Shown: in pieces, positions 1-8,487 of the stretch
How the letters are laid out: the number at the start of each line of letters is the position of its first letter
Numbering within the stretch: the first letter of the stretch is position 1
Assembly (NCBI GenBank): GCA_003169675.1
Contig: PNAT01000054.1
Location: forward strand, 1-64,000
Source: Acidimicrobiaceae bacterium
GTDB taxonomy: Bacteria > Actinomycetota > Acidimicrobiia > Acidimicrobiales > RAAP-2
Length of the DNA stretch: 64,000 nucleotides
Direction: 5' to 3'
Position numbers and translations under genes: made by a program
The notes under the pieces: model-generated
The model's input: the letters and a program-made list of their open reading frames with translations, nothing else
Database searches by the model: none
Told to the model about the DNA's origin: nothing

Positions 1-14
1 AAGAAGCGCGTGGT

Positions 15-365
15 GTGACGGGCCGTGTAGATTCCCACCTGGATGTTCACGTCGCCGCTGCGCTCGATCCGCTGGGGACATTGCTCGGATCAGAGCCCTT
101 TGCCACCACGCCCGCCGGCTACAAGGAACTGGTGGCCTGGCTCGAAGGGTTCGGCGACGTCGCCAAGGTTGGCGTGGAGGGCGCGGGTTCCTATGGTGCT
201 GGACTGGCACGGTTCCTTCGTTGTCGAGGGGTCCAGGTCATTGAAGTCGATCGGCCCAACCGAGCGGCCCGACGCCGAAGTGGCAAGTCCGACCCCCTCG
301 ACGCCATCGAAGCGGCCCGGGCTGCACTGGGTGGTCGAGCCCTCCTATTTCTTCTGTTCCGTTAA
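15..365 (+). pseudogene. IS110-family transposase, N-terminal fragment
   Basis: The first 105 or so codons read as the N-terminal DEDD catalytic domain of an IS110-type transposase: a DSHLDVHVAAALD start, the GVEGAGSYGAGL segment with the conserved Glu, and KSDPLDA with the conserved Asp. Similarity stops abruptly after AALGGRA, near base 340, and the frame then runs into unrelated residues and a stop. Full-length family members are about 350-420 aa and have a C-terminal transposase_20 domain that is missing here. This is a dead remnant next to the integrase/attachment scar. The upstream end of the element may lie outside the window. Confidence 0.85.
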
Positions 366-601
366 CAGTTTCGACCCATTTTCGGAAGCTCGGGAAATGG
401 CTGGTTTGGTCCACCACTGAATTGTGCCAGACAGGAGTTCGAGCATCTCTGCGAGGAGGAGATGGCCAGAGTGTCTCCGTACACGCCGGAACTGTGGGGC
501 ACTATCGCCGTCCGCTGTGGGTCTCCTATCTCCATTTTCAGTGCTTTTCATTACCTCGCAATTTCTAACTTCGAGGATGACTACTCCATGACTCGAGTGA
601 C

Positions 602-739
602 TTTGGGGAGCCAAATGGGGAGCCACGCAGATCGGACGCCTGCGAACCCGTGCGAACGCCTGCGAACGGCAAGTCCAGCGTGAGGGCCCAATTTCGGACG
701 CCTGCGAACCCGTGCGAACGCCGAATAATGACTCCGCAG
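602..739 (+). repeat. Scar copy A: integrase-tail-like repeat with TGCGAAC iterons
   Basis: A TGGGGAGCCAAATGGGGAG tract at about 604-622 is followed by TGCGAAC heptamers starting at 641, 651 and 661, each 10 bp apart, and again at 703 and 713. The block ends in CGAATAATGACTCCGCAG at about 722-739. The same order recurs at 8240-8313 with few differences, in the same orientation, but without the extra iteron segment at about 660-694. A further iteron pair lies at 767 and 777. The tract looks like the 3' end of a site-specific recombinase gene plus arm-type sites; that reading is inference. Confidence 0.65.
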
Positions 740-794
740 AGATTGGGGTCAGCTCGGGCGGACCCGTGCGAACGCCTGCGAACACCTTTTCTTT

Positions 795-832
795 ACCCTG
801 CAGTTTTCGGGTTCGAATCTCTGCTCCGCCGA
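795..832 (+). repeat. tRNA-3'-end-like sequence, candidate attachment remnant A
   Basis: The segment contains a T-loop-like GGTTCGAATC preceded by GCAGTTTTC, matching the equivalent place in scar B (GCAGGTTTCAGGTTCGAATC), then CTCTGCTCCGCC where an acceptor strand would lie. The T-stem pairs poorly and there is no CCA. No tRNA 5' half is present. It could be a degenerate att core or a coincidence supported only by the shared context. Confidence 0.4.
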
Positions 833-1089
833 GCATCCGCGATGAGGGTCAACTTCCATTGTATTCACAGTGCTCTGAGTCTGCCGGGGCAAGACTCATT
901 CGCTAGTAGTGACCTGGTCCCCTTGAAATAGTCCGGTTGACCTGGTCCACTATTCAGGGCAGAGGTCAACACAATTTCCGGATCAGTTCCTGGTTCGGTC
1001 CTGTCGCAACGACGTGAAGACACTTTGAGGCAAGAGGGCGGGTGCGAGATGATGCGGACAACCGACAGCAGCATCAGTGAGGAGACGGT

Positions 1090-2976
1090 GTGACCGAGCC
1101 CCCTCAAAGACTCGCCGGTGGGCTCGGTGATGCCGATCGGGCATTCCGCTCGGCGGAGCAGGGCGGGACCGGAAAGGACTTCGACCCAGCGGCCGTCCGG
1201 GCCAAGTACCTCGAAGAGCGGGACAAGAGGATCGTTGTGGGTCGAGCGGACATCCGGGAGCTCGATACAGACGTCCAATTCGCTGACTTCCGTAAGGACC
1301 CGTTCAACCCCGTCGAAGATCGGGAACCTGTCGTCAACGAGGTCGATGCGGTGATCGTGGGTGGAGGCATCGCCGGTGTCCTCGCAGGTGCCAACCTCCG
1401 CAAGGCCGGCGTCCAGCGGATCCGGATCATCGACGAAGCGGGTGGCATCGGGGGTACCTGGTATTGGAACCGGTATCCCGGGGTGATGTGTGACGTCGAG
1501 TCCTACATCTACATGCCAATGCTCGAGGAACTCGATTTCATGCCGTCGCAGCGCTACGCGGTCGGGGAGGAGATTCGGGGCCACCTCGACGCCGTGGCCC
1601 AGCGATTCGACCTGAACGGCGATGCGCTCTTCCACACGCGCGTCATGTGCACCGAGTGGCTTGAGGATCGATCTCGATGGAGCGTTCGTACAGACAGAGG
1701 CGACGTGATCGCCTGCCGATGGTATGTCTTGGCCACCGGCATCTTGAATCTGATGAAGCTCCCGACGATTGAGGGCATGGAGTCGTTCACCGGACCATCG
1801 TTCCACACGGCACGATGGGACTACGAGTACACAGGTGGCTCTCCTTCTGAGCCACTTGACCGCTTGTCGGACAAAACCGTGGCATTGATCGGAACTGGGG
1901 CCTCGGGAATCCAGTGCCTGGCGCCGCTTGCCGAATCAGCCAAGCACGTTTACGTCTTTCAGCGCACGCCATCGGCTGTGGGGGTGCGGGACAACCGTCC
2001 GACCGAACCCGGTTTTGCCGAACGTCTCGAGCCCAACTGGCAACAGGATCGAATGGACAATTTTCAAGCAACCATTCTGGGCGTGCCTGTCGGCGCTGAC
2101 CTCGTCGATGACGGGTGGACCCACCACTATGCGTTAGTGCGCAACCCGCCCAGACCCGAGGGCATGGCCGCGCCCGAATACGCTCGAAGCGCCGAAGAGG
2201 TCGACTTCCGGATCATGGAGACACATCGCCAACGCGTTGCGGACACCGTCTTGGATGCCGCGACTGCCGAAATCCTCAAACCCCAATACCGGTACCTCTG
2301 CAAGAGACCGTGCTTCCACGATGAATTCCTGCCGGCGTTCAACAATCCCAATGTCACGCTGATCGATTGCCCAGCTGGAATCGAGCGGATCACACCGAGC
2401 GGACTCGTCGTCAACGGTGAGAAGTTCGACGTTGATTGCATCATCTATGGCACGGGGTTTGAAGCGGAGATGACGTCCCTGCCTCGACGCGCCCACCACG
2501 TCATTGTCGGGCGGGACAATCTCGACCTCGCGACGAAATGGTCAGGGGGAGCCTCCACCCTCTTCGGCATGCTCATTCGCGGCTTCCCCAACATGTTCGT
2601 CATGCCGGCCCCAGGTCAACAAGCAGTCATCACCGTGAATTACACCCAACTCGCGGTTCTCGGTGCGGAATTTGTTGGAAGAATGGTTTCCATTCTTGAA
2701 GAGCGTGGCGCTGACGTTTTCGAGGTGAGCGCGAAAGGTGAGGAGTCGTGGACGCGTCAGATCGTCGAATCGACCGTAGATGCCAGCGGCTTCATGTCAG
2801 CCTGTACGCCCTCCCGTCTCAACTTCGAAGGCCATCCTGAGCAGGCGAACCCGCGAAACGGCAACTACGGGGGTGGTGTAGGTGACTGGTTCGGGTATCG
2901 CGAGTTGTTGGACCGGTGGCTCAAGGCAGAGTCATTCGACGGCCTAGAGCTCACGATGCGGTCCAATTCGATATGA
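1090..2976 (+). CDS. Baeyer-Villiger / flavin-containing monooxygenase
   Basis: This 628-aa protein is a class B flavoprotein monooxygenase that should insert oxygen next to a ketone using FAD, NADPH and O2. It has an N-terminal extension of about 85 residues, an FAD Rossmann motif (VGGGIAG, about residues 90-96), the Baeyer-Villiger fingerprint FTGPSFHTARW (FxGxxxHxxxW, about 233-243) and a second nucleotide motif IGTGASG near 267. Length and N-terminal extension fit steroid or cyclopentadecanone monooxygenase-like members. GTG start after GAGGAG. Its stop overlaps the next start as ATGA, so it is translationally coupled to the SDR at 2973. The substrate is presumably a cyclic or side-chain ketone (inference). 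Confidence 0.9.
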   Translation: MTEPPQRLAGGLGDADRAFRSAEQGGTGKDFDPAAVRAKYLEERDKRIVVGRADIRELDTDVQFADFRKDPFNPVEDREPVVNEVDAVIVGGGIAGVLAGANLRKAGVQRIRIIDEAGGIGGTWYWNRYPGVMCDVESYIYMPMLEELDFMPSQRYAVGEEIRGHLDAVAQRFDLNGDALFHTRVMCTEWLEDRSRWSVRTDRGDVIACRWYVLATGILNLMKLPTIEGMESFTGPSFHTARWDYEYTGGSPSEPLDRLSDKTVALIGTGASGIQCLAPLAESAKHVYVFQRTPSAVGVRDNRPTEPGFAERLEPNWQQDRMDNFQATILGVPVGADLVDDGWTHHYALVRNPPRPEGMAAPEYARSAEEVDFRIMETHRQRVADTVLDAATAEILKPQYRYLCKRPCFHDEFLPAFNNPNVTLIDCPAGIERITPSGLVVNGEKFDVDCIIYGTGFEAEMTSLPRRAHHVIVGRDNLDLATKWSGGASTLFGMLIRGFPNMFVMPAPGQQAVITVNYTQLAVLGAEFVGRMVSILEERGADVFEVSAKGEESWTRQIVESTVDASGFMSACTPSRLNFEGHPEQANPRNGNYGGGVGDWFGYRELLDRWLKAESFDGLELTMRSNSI

Positions 2977-4622
2977 AGGCCCGGCAGCGGGTCGGAGTCG
3001 TGACCGGGGGCGGCGGTGGGATCGGCGCAGCGATCGCCGAGGAGATGGGTCGCTCGGGTTGGTTCGTGGTGACCGTTGACCCGCTCGTCACCCTCGACGG
3101 GACGGACAGAGTCCCCGCGCCCGAAGAGACGACCGCGGATCGGATCGTGGCTGGTGGCGGAGCGGCGATGGCTTCATCGGTATCTGTCACCGATCGAGGA
3201 GCGTTGGACGCTCTCTTTTCCGACCTGGCCAAGGACCACGGGCCCCTTGATGTGGTCGTCAACGTCGCCGGAATCACGAGGCAGACGGGTTTCGCCCATG
3301 GGTCCGCAGATGACTGGCGCGCGGTCCTTGACGTCCACCTCCAGGGATTCCTGAACATCTTGGGCGCGGCGCTCCCTCACATGACGGAACAAGGTCACGG
3401 CGCCATCTTGGGAGTCACGTCGGGCTCTGGCTGGCGGGCCGCCAACGCCGGGGCGTACAGCTGCGCCAAACGGGCCATCGCCTCACTCGTCTGGCACATT
3501 GGTCGGCAGACGCCATCTGGCGTCACCGTCAATGCCATCTCGCCCATCGCGGCAACTCGCATGGTTGCGGCCGCCGCCGAACGTGCGCGCAAGGCCGGGA
3601 CCGACGGGGGGGGCGGCGGTCTCTCCCTCTTCGACTCCATGCCTCAACCCGGGGATCTCGCACCGCTTGGCACGCGTCTGGTTGGTGACACGTTCAGGTG
3701 GTGCTCGGGTCGAGTGATCTTTGCTGGCGGTTCAGAGGTTGCCGTGGTCGATGAGCCGAGGCTTCTCGAAGTGGTGCGCACCGATGGTGCGGTGCCCGTC
3801 TCCCAGGTTCTGGGAGCCGCGGTGCCCCGAGCTCTGGCTCCGGCCGAAGCGCACCAGGCAAGCGAAGGAGGCGGGAACCCCCGATTTGGCGCTCTGTTCG
3901 ATCAGCCGATCGACGCCACGACGCCGCCCGCCCACATCGGTTCGTGTGTTCTGGTCAGCAACAGGCACGTACTGACCGGCAGTATCAAAGCGGCCTTAGA
4001 GGCGCGGTCGATCGTGTGCCATCACGTACCCGTCACGAGCGGCTTCACAGAAGCGGCCGATGCCCTCAAGCGCGTCTTGGAGACAAACGGGTCGGTCGAC
4101 GCGATCGTGCTCGCACCAGATGGATCCGTGCCCAGCTCCCTACATGGTGGCTGGGAGCGAACTCTTGAGGAACACGTGGGCCTTGCCCGGCAGATCGAAG
4201 ACGACGCTGGCTGGGCTCGGGCGGCATCGGATTACGGAGCGACAACGGGGCGAACGGTTCGGCTGCTCACGCTTGTCGACGCAGTCGATTCAGGCGGGCG
4301 AAGTCGCGCCCAAGCTTCGGCTCAACTTTCGCGCGCGGCAAGGGATGTGACAGATGGCAGGGTTGTGGCCTTCACCATAAGCCTCGAAGACCCCGACCGA
4401 CTCCTCGAAGGCACGCTCGGCGAAATCGTCGCCTTCCTCCTTGGTGATTCGGAGACGACCGCGCTTGCCGGCGCCGAACTCGTGCTCCGCGCCGGATGGT
4501 TTGGGATTCGCAGTCATCCTCGGCCGATTGGGAGCATCACCTACGGTGGTCCGGCCCTGCCCGAGTGGTTCGATGAAACCATCGAGGAGATTCTCCGTGC
4601 CAGCGAGATTCAGGGGGCTTGA
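2973..4622 (+). CDS. Two-module short-chain dehydrogenase/reductase-like protein
   Basis: I start this 549-aa protein at the ATG inside the ATGA overlap; the frame is open further upstream. Residues 1-260 are a classical SDR: TGGGGGIG cofactor loop, VNVAG, and a Ser-Tyr-Lys set in TSGSGW...AYSCAKR. From about residue 320 a second Rossmann-like unit follows (GSCVLVSNRHVL, VDAIVLAPDG, TLEEHVG), with SDR-like order but no TGxxxGxG and no YxxxK. It resembles a duplicated SDR whose second half has lost catalysis. Usual SDRs are about 250 aa. The likely role is oxidising or reducing an alcohol/ketone before or after the Baeyer-Villiger step. The function of the second half is unknown. Confidence 0.8.
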   Translation: MKARQRVGVVTGGGGGIGAAIAEEMGRSGWFVVTVDPLVTLDGTDRVPAPEETTADRIVAGGGAAMASSVSVTDRGALDALFSDLAKDHGPLDVVVNVAGITRQTGFAHGSADDWRAVLDVHLQGFLNILGAALPHMTEQGHGAILGVTSGSGWRAANAGAYSCAKRAIASLVWHIGRQTPSGVTVNAISPIAATRMVAAAAERARKAGTDGGGGGLSLFDSMPQPGDLAPLGTRLVGDTFRWCSGRVIFAGGSEVAVVDEPRLLEVVRTDGAVPVSQVLGAAVPRALAPAEAHQASEGGGNPRFGALFDQPIDATTPPAHIGSCVLVSNRHVLTGSIKAALEARSIVCHHVPVTSGFTEAADALKRVLETNGSVDAIVLAPDGSVPSSLHGGWERTLEEHVGLARQIEDDAGWARAASDYGATTGRTVRLLTLVDAVDSGGRSRAQASAQLSRAARDVTDGRVVAFTISLEDPDRLLEGTLGEIVAFLLGDSETTALAGAELVLRAGWFGIRSHPRPIGSITYGGPALPEWFDETIEEILRASEIQGA

Positions 4623-4626
4623 GGGC

Positions 4627-5493
4627 GTGACGGACCAAGTGAGCCGGGTCGTGGACGCCCATATCCATCTGTGGGACCCAGCGAACTCTACGTGGTATCC
4701 CTATCTGTCCCATCCCCCCGATGACAGCGAGGGTGATCCCTCAAGAATGTTTCGGCCGTTCGATGTCGCGACATATCGCTCAGAGAGCGCTCATTGGAAT
4801 GTCGAGAAGTTTGTCAACGTTGCCGCCGCCACCGGCCGACACTCCGTTGACGAATCGATCGAACTCGACCGAACAGCCGCTGCGAATGGCGGTCCGCACG
4901 CCATAATCGGCGGCTTGCCGCCAACCGACACCATCGCTGAAGCGGTCCACCTTCTAGACCAGCAGATGGCCGCACCTCTCTTTCGAGGTGTACGACCGAT
5001 GGGCGGGAATCGGGAGCCCGTCCCGCCTCAGGAGATTCTGCATGCCCTCAAAGACAGAAACCTTGTCTTCGAACTCATGGCGCGCGGCGATGAACTCTTG
5101 CCAGCAGCCCTGCAACTTGCCCGAATTGATAGAGGTTGCATCGTCATTGAGCACACCGGGTGGCCTCGTTCGGGTTCCGATGACGAGTTCGCCATGTGGA
5201 AACTGGGCATCCAGGCCTTGGCGGACCTCGGGCCAGAGGTCGTCTGCAAGCTGTCCGGACTCGCCATGCCGCTGAAGAGTACGGAGCGAGACAAGCTCGC
5301 CCCCTGGCTCGAGTATGCGATTGACATTTTTGGCGTTGAACGATGCATGTTCGCGAGCAATTTCCCCGTCGACGCGACGTTTGGGTCCTTCGATGATTTA
5401 TACGAGACTTTCAGCGCTGTGACGGCGGGACTTGACGCACTCTCGCGGGAGAAGCTTTTCGCGGCGACGGCGGAACGCGTTTACCGACTCTAG
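4627..5493 (+). CDS. Amidohydrolase_2 family lactonase/hydrolase
   Basis: This 288-aa TIM-barrel metal hydrolase (PF04909 type) has the N-terminal metal motif DAHIHLWDP, followed by WYPYL as in fuconolactone and pyrone-dicarboxylate lactonases, a C-terminal CMFASNFPVD (the metal-site D region) and a closing helix AERVYRL. The GTG at 4627 follows GAGGGC and lies 4 bases after the SDR stop; the frame is open further upstream but overlaps the SDR. Third gene of the monooxygenase operon. Because Baeyer-Villiger enzymes make lactones or esters, a lactonase role is attractive, though unproven. Confidence 0.85.
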   Translation: MTDQVSRVVDAHIHLWDPANSTWYPYLSHPPDDSEGDPSRMFRPFDVATYRSESAHWNVEKFVNVAAATGRHSVDESIELDRTAAANGGPHAIIGGLPPTDTIAEAVHLLDQQMAAPLFRGVRPMGGNREPVPPQEILHALKDRNLVFELMARGDELLPAALQLARIDRGCIVIEHTGWPRSGSDDEFAMWKLGIQALADLGPEVVCKLSGLAMPLKSTERDKLAPWLEYAIDIFGVERCMFASNFPVDATFGSFDDLYETFSAVTAGLDALSREKLFAATAERVYRL

Positions 5494-5764
5494 GCGAGCC
5501 GACTTCTGATCTGAAAGTTCGGAACATTGAAAATTTGGGGCCTCTGGATCGTCCAATCAACAACCGCGATCCAACCGGCCGGCACATCGATCACCACTGC
5601 GTCGAACCAATACTGACTCGCTCACGCTGAGAACAGCGATGACGGATCAGGTCGCCGGCTTGGGGTCGACTTCTTGCCCAATTCCGGACTGCCCAGGAAG
5701 GCCGAGTTGAGGACGTTCCCCGTGGACTCCAGACTGTTCAGATCGGCGCTGCGAGACCGCGCTG

Positions 5765-6136
5765 GTGAACGACGCGTTGAGCATGGCGAATGAGTCCCGA
5801 GCCATCGACGCGAAGTCAGTTATTCATTCGGACCACGGAAGTCAGTTCACGTCGTGGGGCTTCAGTGAGCTGGTCCGCAAACATCGCCTCTTGGGCTCGA
5901 TGGGCACCATTGGCGATTGCTACGACAACGCCCCCATGGAGTCCTTCTGGGGCTCGATGCAGATCGAACTGCTCAACCGAAAGAAGTGGCGGACCAAGAT
6001 CGAGCTGTCGATCGCCATCGCCGAGTGGATCGAGCACTTCTACAACCCCGAGCGCCTCCACAGTTCGCTCGGCTACGTCCCTCCAGAGGAATTAGAGGCC
6101 CTACACTTGGCCACAGCAGCATCCATCCAGGCCTAA
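5765..6136 (+). pseudogene. IS3-family transposase, C-terminal fragment
   Basis: The 123 codons match the end of an IS3 OrfB integrase core: VIHSDHGSQFTSW (second catalytic Asp), GDCYDNAPMESFWGS (catalytic Glu), and the family ending FYNPERLHSSLGY. The first catalytic Asp and everything N-terminal are missing; the 270 bases upstream hold no matching frame. Downstream, GGTCCGGAAAACAGGGTCA near 6151-6169 resembles an IS3 terminal repeat, but I find no partner copy on the left. An inactive remnant. Confidence 0.88.
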
Positions 6137-6494
6137 CTCTTACAACGGCGGTCCGGAAAACAGGGTCAAGGTCAAAAAGCCCATTTCAGAGGCTTGAAAG
6201 TGGACTTCCGGCGGGTCCAAAAAGGTCGATTGAGCGCTATATCGGGTTTGAAGAGGTCGTGATACGTCGCAGCCGAGCCGGGGACTTTCAATTCTCCGCG
6301 ACCCATCAGCTACCGAAAGCGGATCGCATGGCGCGGAACTTCGCTGCCGCCTCCGCCGCCTCTGCGTCGGGATCTGAGTCCGCCACGGTCCCGCCACCAA
6401 TCCCGGTCGGACTGTGGCGGCTCCACTACAGCCGCTCATGGCCAACCTCTCCTCCAGAGTTGCGACGAGTCTCGGCATCCATGGCCGAGGGTGG
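6137..6494. other. Non-coding stretch after IS3 remnant
   Basis: Holds the possible right terminus of the IS3 remnant (about 6151-6169) and the 3' flank of the lipoprotein gene. Open frames on both strands are short, arginine/serine-rich and family-free. I see no terminator hairpin. Confidence 0.5.
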
Positions 6495-7847
6495 TTAGCT
6501 GAGCTTGACGGTAATCACGCCGTAGAATGGGAGGGCCTGACCGGCGTCCACTCGGATCTGCTGACCACTCGGCGCGGACGTGACACCCGGTCCAGCAAGC
6601 GCATCGGCGCAGGTCGTTGAAGGGTCCCGGTCGACTATGGCTCGCGCCGAAGGCGCAGACACGAATTTCTCGATCAGTCCTCGCAGATCGACGCTCGTGC
6701 CGTAGGTGGCCTGAGCGACCTGCGACAGGTACGACCAGGGCAGCACGCACTGGCGTAGTTGGGCGTCCAGCGCCCGATAGTTCGGCCCGAGCACGGTGGA
6801 GACTGTGGCGCAGGGGGCGGAGGTCTCTGGGGTCACCGTCACCTGGACTCCCGGACGGGTCACGATGTCGTAGTGCACTTGCAGATTGCTGCCCGACGTT
6901 CCGGACGGCGCGCACACCTGCCATGGCACGGGAGAAGTGTGCGTCGCCTTGACGAGCTCGGGGGCGCTCAGGTGGTCGATCGTTCCGTTGACGGCCGCCA
7001 GCACCTGCGCGACGAGATAGGGCGGAAACGCCTTCGCGCCGGCGAATCGGCCGGCGTCGTCGACCTTGCCGAGCACCGAGGTGACCGTGCTGTAGGCCTC
7101 GGTGTCCTGGTAGGGGTTGTAGTACGTGTGGTCGACGGTGGTGGCGCCCTGGGTGTGGGTCCAGGACAAGAAGGACATCGGGTGCAATTCGGTCCCGTAA
7201 TTCGAGTGCCCGCAGTCGATGATCCAGCGGCCCATGATCAGGATGCGGTCGCCGACGGCGGGCATGGCGAAACCGGGCTGAAAGCCCTGCAAGTTGAAGG
7301 CGGCCAGCTGGTCCCAGGTCTGGGTGGACGAGGCCTGTGAAGTCCTGGCAACGTGGGGAATCAACCCGGACGAGATCTCTACGTGCATATGGTCGGCTGC
7401 CTCGGCGGGCGTGCCCAGCTGCTTGCTGAACGCCAGGAATTGCGGGTCCGACGCCACGTCCATCGACAGGTCGTAGCCGTAGGGGTGCGAAATGGGAAGG
7501 TCGTACGGGCCGAGGTGCGTCGTGGACACCGATCCGCTGATCAGGACCTGCTTGCCCCCCGGGACGATGTCGGACCATTCGTGGAGCACCTTCGCCTGGA
7601 GCGGGTTCCCGCCGTTGACCAGCTCTGACAGGTAGGTGGCCGAGTCCGACCCGCAGACGCCCGCGGCGGTGTAGGTGGGAGGGGTGCCGTTGGCCGCCTC
7701 GGCTTGTCCTTGCGCCCAGCTGACCGATTTACCACTGGCGTGCAGCGTGCTCACACCGGCGCTACAGGCCGCTACCAGGGAGGCCGTCGCCAGTAGGGAC
7801 GCTCCCGCAATGACCCCTCTCGTTCGCAGGGGTCTCATCGTGATCAT
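6495..7847 (-). CDS. Secreted lipoprotein of unknown function
   Basis: This 450-aa protein begins with a lipoprotein signal peptide: basic start, hydrophobic core, and lipobox LVAAC with the Cys near residue 28. The mature part has no family I recognise. It contains a GRWIIDCGH segment followed by TELHP, paired cysteines, and a YYNPY tract, consistent with an extracytoplasmic folded domain with possible metal or ligand binding (inference). ATG at 7847 is preceded by GGAGGT at about 9 nt. Isolated between mobile-element scars, with no co-transcribed neighbour. The +1 and antisense frames over it are long but are GC-driven shadows. Confidence 0.75.
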   Translation of the reverse strand: MITMRPLRTRGVIAGASLLATASLVAACSAGVSTLHASGKSVSWAQGQAEAANGTPPTYTAAGVCGSDSATYLSELVNGGNPLQAKVLHEWSDIVPGGKQVLISGSVSTTHLGPYDLPISHPYGYDLSMDVASDPQFLAFSKQLGTPAEAADHMHVEISSGLIPHVARTSQASSTQTWDQLAAFNLQGFQPGFAMPAVGDRILIMGRWIIDCGHSNYGTELHPMSFLSWTHTQGATTVDHTYYNPYQDTEAYSTVTSVLGKVDDAGRFAGAKAFPPYLVAQVLAAVNGTIDHLSAPELVKATHTSPVPWQVCAPSGTSGSNLQVHYDIVTRPGVQVTVTPETSAPCATVSTVLGPNYRALDAQLRQCVLPWSYLSQVAQATYGTSVDLRGLIEKFVSAPSARAIVDRDPSTTCADALAGPGVTSAPSGQQIRVDAGQALPFYGVITVKLS

Positions 7848-8239
7848 TCAAACAGACCTCCGACCTCTTCGCTCGGTCGCGGGCCAGACACTGCCTGATC
7901 GCTGCTACCGAACCAACCCCATGCAAGCTTCTGTTCCCGGAATCGAAAGATCTTGTCGGCAGCTTCGCCATAGCCGGCCTGGTAATGAGAATGGAGACTG
8001 TCTGCGGCGATCCACGCTCCAATAGATGTGTGGACGGCGCCGATGATTGTCACCTTCGTTCTCCTTGCCAGATGACGGAACTCGATTGACGGCTTTTCCG
8101 GACGGTATCAACGAATTCGGGCCACGGCATGTATAGAAAGGGGGGAGCCCAGGGTCTTGTTGTAGAAGACCATCGGAGCGTCGATCCGAATGCGTTTCAG
8201 TGCTTTCTACAGCTCCACGAAACTGACTTTGCATGACTC

Positions 8240-8313
8240 TGGGGAGCCAAATGGGGAGCCACACAGAGCGGACGCCTGCGAACCCGTGCGAACGCCGAAT
8301 AACGACTCCGCAG
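8240..8313 (+). repeat. Scar copy B: integrase-tail-like repeat with TGCGAAC iterons
   Basis: TGGGGAGCCAAATGGGGAG, then CGGACGCC and two TGCGAAC heptamers (8277 and 8287, 10 bp apart), then CGAATAACGACTCCGCAG. It is nearly identical to copy A at 602-739 and in the same direction, about 7.6 kb away. Upstream similarity extends weakly to a shared TTTCAGTGCTTT (copy B about 8195). The arrangement suggests the terminal part of a tyrosine-recombinase gene plus arm sites. Confidence 0.65.
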
Positions 8314-8344
8314 GTTTCAGGTTCGAATCCCGAGGGGCGCACCA
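8314..8344 (+). repeat. tRNA 3'-end remnant with CCA, candidate attachment core B
   Basis: Read as a tRNA 3' end: T-stem TCAGG, T-loop TTCGAAT, T-stem CCCGA (4 of 5 pairs), acceptor strand GGGGCGC, discriminator A and encoded CCA. No 5' half with the complementary GCGCCCC lies upstream, so it is not a functional tRNA. A tRNA 3' end next to recombinase-tail and iteron sequence is the usual structure of an integrated-element boundary. Confidence 0.6.
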
Positions 8345-8487
8345 GGCGCCACCAGACGTCTTCACATTTGACGTCTTCTCATCTTCACATTTGGTAGTGA
8401 CCGGCTGGTGGATGCCACCATTATTGTCAATGGCTGGGCCAGGGGGCACGCTCAACTCGTCGCCATAGGCGCGAAGGAGGGAAAGTG

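Larger units (their letters stand above)
366..1089. other. Gene-free stretch holding attachment-like scar and iterons
   Basis: I see no convincing protein here. Open frames on both strands (for example the minus frame at 345-836) lack domain-like composition and cross repeat units. The stretch carries the TGCGAAC iterons and the tRNA-3'-like sequence listed separately. Bases 900-1076 show nothing recognisable, and the monooxygenase ribosome-binding site (GAGGAG) starts near 1079. Confidence 0.6.
7848..8487. other. Gene-free stretch with scar copy B
   Basis: No supported coding sequence. Short frames at 7675-8053 have no domain signature. The minus frame through 8342 begins RPSGFEPET, a sequence typical of false genes read antisense to a tRNA T-arm, which supports the tRNA-like origin of the site at 8314-8344. 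The rest shows nothing identifiable. Confidence 0.55.

Noticed and set aside
641-783. Plasmid-type iteron origin
   Set aside because: No Rep gene or AT-rich melting region is near, and the repeats occur beside recombinase-tail-like and tRNA-like sequence.
641-783. CRISPR array
   Set aside because: Repeat units are 7-10 bases with 10-base spacing, far too short, and no cas genes are present.
345-836. 163-aa open frame on the minus strand
   Set aside because: It runs through the iterons and tRNA-like sequence, has no domain features and its sequence (LFGVRTGSQAS) repeats at the second scar because the DNA repeats, so it is not a gene.
865-1806. 313-aa minus frame
   Set aside because: Antisense to the Baeyer-Villiger monooxygenase gene, whose motifs are unmistakable.
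6436-7578. 380-aa minus frame overlapping the lipoprotein
   Set aside because: It is an arginine/proline-rich frame shifted within the lipoprotein gene, which has a signal peptide and ribosome-binding site; a GC-driven shadow.
8314-8344. A functional tRNA gene
   Set aside because: Only the T-arm, acceptor 3' strand and CCA are visible; no 5' half, D-arm or pairing acceptor strand lies upstream.
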